NCBI GenBank assembly: GCA_044375555.1
Contig: JBILML010000034.1
Span: forward strand, 1-28,552
Direction: 5' to 3'
DNA from: UBA967 sp044375555
Lineage (GTDB): Bacteria > Verrucomicrobiota > Verrucomicrobiia > Chthoniobacterales > Terrimicrobiaceae
Length of the DNA stretch: 28,552 nt
Shown: piece by piece, positions 23,208 to 28,552 of the stretch
Layout: the number at the start of each line of letters is the position of its first letter
How positions within the stretch are numbered: the first letter of the stretch is position 1
The notes under the pieces: generated by a model
Database searches by the model: none
Told to the model about the DNA's origin: nothing
What the model saw: only the letters and a program-made list of their open reading frames with translations
Program-made: the position numbers and the translations under genes

Positions 23208-26200
23208 ATGAATAAAAAACTCATCCCTCTCTCATTTCTTGGCATCTTGGCCATAAGCCTTGGATATTTTCAATTCCCGCAATTTTTTTCGAACTCGGCA
23301 CCGGCAGTAGCCCAATCGAGTGCCAATGAGCCATTGGCGCTTCCTGCGGCTTCGCAGGGCCCCGCGACTCCTCCAGTAGCCTCGACCGCCTCCATGGCCA
23401 AGACCGCCGCTCCACTGCCAAGCCCCGTGGCTGCGGCATCATCCATTCGCCCTGAAACCACCGCGTTTCTCGAAGCCGTCCTGAACCAACCCGTCTCCAT
23501 CGAGCACGGCGGCACCCTACGCGAACTTGCCCTTGCCAAGGATGAACTCTATGTTCGTAATTCTGACGGCATGGGCCGCGTTGTCTCGATCCCCTCTGCT
23601 AGTAACGCGAGTGAACTTCTCGGCCAGATCGAAAAACTCCACAAAGAACCCGGCTCTGCACCGGAACTCATTCTTTATCCTCCTGGCGCCGCGCGAAACG
23701 AATCGACCCGCCGCATCGTAACTCGCGACATCCTCATCGAAGCCGATTCCCGCACCGCTGCAGATTCCTTGGCCACTGCCTCTGGCCTCTCCTTCAAATC
23801 CGCCCCCGGCTATGCCAAAGGCAAATACATTTACGAGGCTCCTTCCTCCCCCGAAGCCTTGGCGTTCTTTGTAAAAACAGCGGACTCGGCCTCCCCTTAT
23901 GTGACGCCTCTGCTGGCTTCGAAAGTCGCGAAAATGGCAATGCCCAACGACCCCCTCGTGCAAAAGCAATGGCATCTTAAGTTTCAAAACCAACTCGGCG
24001 CTGTAACTGGCACAGATATGAATGTCGAATCGGTATGGAATTACCCATCCCAAAAAGCCTTCTCCTACGCATCCTCAAACAATACTGGCAGCTACATTCG
24101 AGGCAAAGGCGTCACCATCGGCATCGTGGACGACGGCATGGAATGGAGCCACCCAGACCTGTTGCCAAATGTTCTAAGAAATCTTCAAAAAGATTGGAAC
24201 GGCAAGGACTTCGATCCAAAACCATACTTTTATAATGACAACCACGGCACCGCCTGCGCCGGCGTGGCCGCTGCCCGTGGCAACAACCGAATTGGAGTCA
24301 GCGGCGTGGCCCCAGAAGCCAACCTTGTAGGAATGCGATTAATAGCGGATGTCCAAACCGATGCCGATATCGCAGAAGCCATGACATGGTATCCGGATCC
24401 CATCCACATAAAAAGCAATAGCTGGGGATATTCTCCTTTTACAACTAACTCGAGCACTGGTCTTTTTCAATTATGGAATCCTATTGTCAGTCCGGACCTG
24501 CTTACCGAAGCCGCTCTGGAATACGCTGCAAAATACGGGCGAGGAGGCAAGGGAAGTATCATAACATTTGCCGCAGGTAATAGCGACGAGTTCAAGCTGA
24601 CTTCAAATGAATCGGCTCAAAAATCTGGTGCGCGCGTCGATTTTCAGGCCCTGCCCAACTCGATTTACACGATCGCCGTTGGTGCTTTGAACAGCCTTGG
24701 CAAGAAATCAAACTACAGCCAAGTTGGATCATCACTCCTCATAAGCGCCCCTTCCAACACCACGGATGGCACGGGTCTAGGCATTATGACAACCGACAAC
24801 AAAGGGCCGCGAGGGTATAATTATGGCGTTCACAATACTCAGTTTACTTGGCCGCCTGTGAATGATTTTAAAGGTTCCGGAGATGTGACTCAAAACTTCG
24901 GAGGCACATCCTCTGCGACACCCGCTGTCTCAGGCGTGATCGCTCTCATGCTCCAGCGCAATCCGAATCTCGGCTGGCGCGATGTGCAGGAAATTCTGAT
25001 GCGATCAGCGGTGAGAATCGATGCAAGCGACAGTGACTGGATCACCGCCAACCGCACCGACCATGTTACCGGCAATGCCACGGTGCCATTCAAGTTCAAT
25101 GACAAATATGGAGCGGGTCTTGTAGATGCCGCCGCAGCTGTGGCCCTTTCTGGAAACTGGACGAATCTAGGGCCGCAAAACTCCTTTTCGACCTCCAACA
25201 ACACCATCCAAGCCCTCGGAGCGAACGCTACGGCCAACCGCACATTTACTGTGAATGGGACGATAACTCGAGCAGAGCATGTCACCCTGCAACTCACGGT
25301 CGCCGATATCCCCAAGGGAAACCTCACGATCACGCTCACCTCTCCCGGCAACACCACCAGCACCTTCTGCAAACCTCACAGCGATACGCTCAATAAATTC
25401 GAGAACTGGAAATTTATGACCGTTCGTAGTTGGGCGGAGAACCCCAATGGAAATTGGACTCTTACCGTCACCAACAACGGCACAACCACCGGCAACATCA
25501 CCGATGCCACGCTTGTCGTCTACGGAACCGACCCGAGTGCAACCGACTCTCCAACGGCAATGGCTGCTACCGCAACCTACAAGGTCTTTAAAGGAGCGGG
25601 TGTTAATCTCAGCGCCACTACATCGAATCTCACTGCGAATGGCACAGTTGGCAGTGTGACATTCTCGGCGAACCTCACAGGCAATATTACCTTTCTCGGG
25701 GCTGGGATAAAATCTTCAAATTCAACTATCCCAGTTTACGAATATACTTGGAATACAGCAAATTATTCTACCGGAAATTATCTTGTCACAGCCAATGCCA
25801 CCTCTGGCAGCGGCGCCCGCGTAGTCACGGCACCGATCGCCATAAAAGTCGATCCCGCTCCCATTGCCGCATGGGACTTTGATACTGGCACCGTCCCACT
25901 GGCCACAGCTGTTTCAAGCATTCGCAAATATGCCGCCAATTTTGGCAGTGGCAATCTCACTTTCAATGGTCAGTTCACCGATGGCACCATCTCGAATCGA
26001 TGGGATGCTTCGCAGGGCGAAATCTACTCTGGATTCGGAACCGAAGAAAATACTGCAGGTGAAATGGTGGCAGATTCTTTATCAAATACCGCATTGATGC
26101 TTCGTGCCGGAAAGAATTTCGGAGCTCAAGGAAAGATTCTTGTTTTCGAATTCAGCATGGCAGGGCAGGGAAATCTCAGCGTGAGTTATGCAGCGGATGC

Positions 26201-27407
26201 TTCAACCGATGGCTTCACAACCCACGATTGGTCCTACAGCTCTAATGGATCTGTGTGGACGGATTTGCAAACCATTACGCCGGGAGCTGGATTCTCCACA
26301 TGGACATTGAATCAGACGACAGTTTTGAATAATTCCACCACAGCCTACCTCCGCTTGAAGGTCAGCGGAAGCTCTGCGGTATCAGGGCAAAATTTGATCG
26401 ATAACATTATCCTCTCAGCCACGCCCATTCCGGGTGCCGGTGGGGGAGGTGGCGGCGGCGGAGTTCCAACAAAAACCATAACGTCCGCTTCATCGTCCGC
26501 TTCCACAGCAGGCGCATCATCCAATGGATCGTCTTCATCGAGCTCGCCTGCCCAGCCTGATTCGACGATACCCAACACCGCTGATACCCTCGATTGGAAA
26601 CTCCCAGCCAATCTTCCCCACCAAATGCTAGTTCATGCTGAGGTGGTGGATGGCGCCCGTTTTGTGAACTCCTCGGGCAGCGTTTTGGCAGCCTTTTATG
26701 AGCAAAGCGTGTCCGGTTTGGCAAACGCAAATCTTGCTAAAACCGGTTATGTCCTTGCCATTTCATCCGCAAATTCTAAAGGGGATGAAATGCGGCTTCG
26801 TGTTTACGATGCCGAAACCAAAAATATCTTTGCCCTTCAAGGCAATGTCACCTTTACAAAAGATACCACGCTCGGCACTCCAACCCAGCCCTTGCGGCTC
26901 CGCACCGCTTATGCCGAGTCTGAGCAAAAAATTCCTGTAAAGGCTGGTTGGAATAGTTTTGTGCCAGTTTTGTCGCCCGATCCTGCCATGGTGAAGTCAA
27001 TCCTCGCTGGCTACGATGCCTCTGAAGGCGATCGATTGGTCGGTCCCTCTGGAGAAAGCACCTACCGCAGCGGTGCGTGGACGCCGCCGACCTACGAAAT
27101 TCAACTAGGGAAGACCTACTCGCTTCTCCGTGGCAAATCTTCTCCCGCAGAAATCACCCTGCGAGGCAATGCCAACCCGCCTGCAATGCCGGCAACTCTA
27201 CCGAAGGCAAAGCAAGAGTCACCTGCTGTGGGAACGCTCGCGCCGTCGAACCCTGGCGCTAGTGGAACGGGTTCCTCGGCGGCGCCTGCTCCTCAATCAG
27301 GCAACAACTCACCGAACAAGAAGATCAAGTCCTTAAAGGCAAAATCCTCAAAAACAAAGGCCTCCTCAAAAACAAAGGCCTCCTCAAAATCTAAAAAATC
27401 TCGATAA
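23208..27407 (+). CDS. Secreted subtilisin/kexin-like serine protease with P-domain and basic tail
   Basis: A 1399-aa S8 protease. A signal-peptide-like N-terminus (MNKKLIPLSFLGILAISLGY) is followed by an Ala/Pro-rich stretch and a ~200-aa propeptide-like region. The catalytic triad is D308 (GIVDDGMEWSHPDL), H346 (NHGTACAGVAAARG) and S568 (FGGTSSATPAVSG), with oxyanion N458 (FAAGNSDE), so it should be active. A proprotein-convertase P-domain spans about 648-775, ending TDATLVVYGTDP. Then come Asn/Thr-rich Ig-like domains, a Gly7 run and Ser-rich linker (about 1080-1120), a C-terminal domain (KAGWNSFVPVL...QLGKTYSLLRG) and a Lys/Ser/Thr tail (NKKIKSLKAKSSKTKASS...). It is adjacent to the RTX gene but has its own AT-rich upstream region. 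It may process surface or RTX proteins (inference). Confidence 0.88.
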   Translation: MNKKLIPLSFLGILAISLGYFQFPQFFSNSAPAVAQSSANEPLALPAASQGPATPPVASTASMAKTAAPLPSPVAAASSIRPETTAFLEAVLNQPVSIEHGGTLRELALAKDELYVRNSDGMGRVVSIPSASNASELLGQIEKLHKEPGSAPELILYPPGAARNESTRRIVTRDILIEADSRTAADSLATASGLSFKSAPGYAKGKYIYEAPSSPEALAFFVKTADSASPYVTPLLASKVAKMAMPNDPLVQKQWHLKFQNQLGAVTGTDMNVESVWNYPSQKAFSYASSNNTGSYIRGKGVTIGIVDDGMEWSHPDLLPNVLRNLQKDWNGKDFDPKPYFYNDNHGTACAGVAAARGNNRIGVSGVAPEANLVGMRLIADVQTDADIAEAMTWYPDPIHIKSNSWGYSPFTTNSSTGLFQLWNPIVSPDLLTEAALEYAAKYGRGGKGSIITFAAGNSDEFKLTSNESAQKSGARVDFQALPNSIYTIAVGALNSLGKKSNYSQVGSSLLISAPSNTTDGTGLGIMTTDNKGPRGYNYGVHNTQFTWPPVNDFKGSGDVTQNFGGTSSATPAVSGVIALMLQRNPNLGWRDVQEILMRSAVRIDASDSDWITANRTDHVTGNATVPFKFNDKYGAGLVDAAAAVALSGNWTNLGPQNSFSTSNNTIQALGANATANRTFTVNGTITRAEHVTLQLTVADIPKGNLTITLTSPGNTTSTFCKPHSDTLNKFENWKFMTVRSWAENPNGNWTLTVTNNGTTTGNITDATLVVYGTDPSATDSPTAMAATATYKVFKGAGVNLSATTSNLTANGTVGSVTFSANLTGNITFLGAGIKSSNSTIPVYEYTWNTANYSTGNYLVTANATSGSGARVVTAPIAIKVDPAPIAAWDFDTGTVPLATAVSSIRKYAANFGSGNLTFNGQFTDGTISNRWDASQGEIYSGFGTEENTAGEMVADSLSNTALMLRAGKNFGAQGKILVFEFSMAGQGNLSVSYAADASTDGFTTHDWSYSSNGSVWTDLQTITPGAGFSTWTLNQTTVLNNSTTAYLRLKVSGSSAVSGQNLIDNIILSATPIPGAGGGGGGGGVPTKTITSASSSASTAGASSNGSSSSSSPAQPDSTIPNTADTLDWKLPANLPHQMLVHAEVVDGARFVNSSGSVLAAFYEQSVSGLANANLAKTGYVLAISSANSKGDEMRLRVYDAETKNIFALQGNVTFTKDTTLGTPTQPLRLRTAYAESEQKIPVKAGWNSFVPVLSPDPAMVKSILAGYDASEGDRLVGPSGESTYRSGAWTPPTYEIQLGKTYSLLRGKSSPAEITLRGNANPPAMPATLPKAKQESPAVGTLAPSNPGASGTGSSAAPAPQSGNNSPNKKIKSLKAKSSKTKASSKTKASSKSKKSR
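27345..27389 (+). repeat. 18-bp tandem repeat encoding the Lys/Ser tail of the protease
   Basis: Two perfect copies of TCCTCAAAAACAAAGGCC (27345-27362, 27363-27380) and the start of a third (TCCTCAAAA) encode the SSKTKA units. Exact identity suggests recent slippage and length variation between strains. Confidence 0.8.
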
Positions 27408-27555
27408 TGGATTATTGCATAGAGAAATGCTCCCGCCTGTTACAATGCCATGCTCATGGCCTCAGGGAATCAGCGGTGGCATTTTTGGAGGGATTCAAAA
27501 TTTATGAAGGAAGAACTCCCTCTTCTGGTTCTCGGCCGGCTATCGTTTTTTCCGC

Positions 27556-27930
27556 ATGAGTTGCTGCATTGTCCTAGCAACGGATCAAAACTATGTGCGT
27601 CAGGCTTGCGTGACGATTGCCTCCTACGCATTGAGTCATCCGACGAAGCGTTCTGACATACAAGTCCTCGTTCAGGGTGTTAATGCTGCAGGATTAGGGT
27701 TACTAAAGACCACGGCAGCAGCCTTTGGGCTCACGCTGGGCATTATTCCAATCGACTTGGAGTGGACTTCCCGTCTTCCAGCGAAGCTTCGCGCAGGCAT
27801 TACTCATGTTTCGCCGATGGCATACTCCAAGATTTTGGCTTTAAATTTCATTCCGGATTCTTACTCCAGATGTATGGTTTTGGATACCGATCTTCTAGTG
27901 GTTGGAAACCTCGATGAATTGCTTCTATAG
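27556..27930 (+). pseudogene. Truncated GT8-family glycosyltransferase (N-terminal part)
   Basis: A 124-codon frame beginning MSCCIVLATDQNYVRQACVT, with the GT8 features: an initial strand ending in 'ATDxNY', a PMAYSKILALNFIPD helix and the metal-binding DxD in CMVLDTDLLVVGNLDELL. GT8 enzymes are normally 270 aa or longer, with a second H-x-x-G motif that is missing here. The frame ends at a TAG whose last base begins a GGGTCAGTCCCACATATTC sequence resembling an insertion-element end. The gene therefore appears to be cut just after the DxD motif and is unlikely to give active enzyme. It follows the protease by ~150 bp. Confidence 0.7.
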
Positions 27931-28190
27931 GGTCAGTCCCACATATTCACATATTTCCTTAAATCTGGCTATTTGATAGCAAAGAAGGGAGTCTGAGCAG
28001 GGAATCTAGAATCAGCGGGGAGCAAGATCACGGCATCTGCGCTGCAAGATACGAACGGTTCGGCGTGCCATTCCCACCAATTTTTTTCGAAAAAACGCTA
28101 CCGCGCCGGCCGCGCAAATTTTTTTCTGTAAAAGTGGCTGATGACTTTTTCTGAAGGTGGCTGTTTTTGTGTTTCTTGGTTTGGTTTCTG
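27930..28190. mobile_element. Probable insertion-element remnant between the GT8 fragment and the IS256 transposase
   Basis: Starts GGGTCAGTCCCACATATTCA, a pattern I have met at ends of transposable or REP-associated elements; on the other strand it reads ...ATGTGGGACTGACCC. No credible gene is found in either direction. Between 28078 and 28130 are poly-T/poly-A stretches and a CGCGCCGGCCGCGC palindrome. 28131-28190 probably includes the right end of the IS256 element. The exact boundaries cannot be fixed without the other copy or the far end. Confidence 0.4.
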
Positions 28191-28552
28191 TTAGTTCAGG
28201 GAGAGGTAGGTTTTGCCGGTTTCCCAGGTTTCGGAGATTTCGATGAGGACGCCGGTGACGAGCCTCAGGAGCGATTCCTCACTCGGGAAGAGGCCGACAA
28301 CGCGGGTGCGCTTCTTGATCTGGCCGTTGACGTTCTCGCAGGCGTTGGATGTCCGTAGGCGCTTCCTGTGGGCTTCCGGGAAGGCGAAGACGGCGAAGCC
28401 TTCGGGCAGGTTCTCCTCGGCCCAGGCGGCGAGCTTGGGCTGGCTTTCCGAGTAGGTTTTCACGAAGTCCTTGAGGCGGTCGTCGGCATGGGGGCGGTCG
28501 TCGGCGTTGAAGATGGCTCGGACATCTGAGGCGACCTTGGTTTTGAGGTGCG
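28191..28552 (-). CDS. IS256-family (mutator-type) transposase, C-terminal part, continues past the window
   Basis: On the minus strand an open frame runs from the window edge to a TAA at 28191-28193. It reads HLKTKVASDVRAIFNADDRP, then PKLAAWAEENLPEGFAVFAF, NVNGQIKKRTRVVGLFPSEE and SLLRLVTGVLIEISETWETG. The 'N-x-x-IKxRTRVVGxFPxExSLLRLVxxxLxExxExW' block is the hallmark of the IS256 transposase C-terminus, which includes the last catalytic Glu region of this DDE enzyme. The GTG at 28463 is not the true start; the N-terminal ~280 residues lie outside. The visible part is intact. Confidence 0.9.
   Translation of the reverse strand, partial: HLKTKVASDVRAIFNADDRPHADDRLKDFVKTYSESQPKLAAWAEENLPEGFAVFAFPEAHRKRLRTSNACENVNGQIKKRTRVVGLFPSEESLLRLVTGVLIEISETWETGKTYLSLN

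Noticed and set aside
27450..27656. 68-codon frame before the GT8 fragment
   Set aside because: It overlaps the GT8 frame out of phase and lacks any family features.

Overview
This window looks like a chromosomal accessory region of a Gram-negative bacterium, most likely of the Verrucomicrobiota/PVC group. That assignment is an inference. It rests on a G+C-rich base with very few clear Shine-Dalgarno sequences, a stand-alone prepilin-type protein of the kind common in that phylum, DUF433/DUF5615 and nucleotidyltransferase accessory genes, and dispersed 'CACAGAG' and 'GGCGGGACGCCCGC' repeats. No phylogenetic marker here settles it.

Layout. 1-3119 is a patchwork: the last codons of an IS110-type transposase, a DppD-type peptide ABC ATPase with what may be the first codons of a lost partner gene, a DUF433 antitoxin whose DUF5615-like toxin is cut off after its first residues, a VOC/glyoxalase protein, tRNA-Gly(CCC), and a 74-aa protein that overlaps a nucleotidyltransferase gene by 110 bp. 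3262-10657 is a tight same-strand block: a GT4 glycosyltransferase, a second GT-A-like glycosyltransferase, a cytoplasmic parvulin-like peptidyl-prolyl isomerase, a type I secretion ABC exporter (degenerate cyclic-nucleotide-binding domain, C39-like domain, membrane domain, ATPase) and its HlyD adaptor. The last four genes are spaced 4 bp apart or overlap. 10703-14567 holds panD, a secreted protein of unknown function, a pseudopilin-like protein, a ~140-bp palindromic repeat unit and a membrane-anchored ASH/Ig-like protein.

14648-23032 is one 2794-codon gene for a giant RTX calcium-binding protein, the obvious cargo candidate for the exporter. 23208-27407 encodes a 1399-aa secreted subtilisin/kexin-like protease with a P-domain, a Ser/Gly linker and a Lys/Ser-rich tail. 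27556 onward is a GT8 gene cut off just after its DxD motif at a sequence that looks like an insertion-element end, followed by the 3' part of an IS256-family transposase on the minus strand, leaving the window.

How the genes may work together. The central idea is a dedicated type I secretion locus: the isomerase may help keep the giant RTX substrate export-ready, the ABC/HlyD pair exports it (an outer-membrane TolC partner is not in the window), and the two glycosyltransferases may modify the substrate or the surface it sits on. The Sec-exported protease next door could process it. The exporter/isomerase architecture and both ends of the RTX protein resemble cyanobacterial T1SS loci as I remember them, so lateral transfer is a fair hypothesis but is not shown here. 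All real genes in the window except the IS256 fragment lie on the plus strand.
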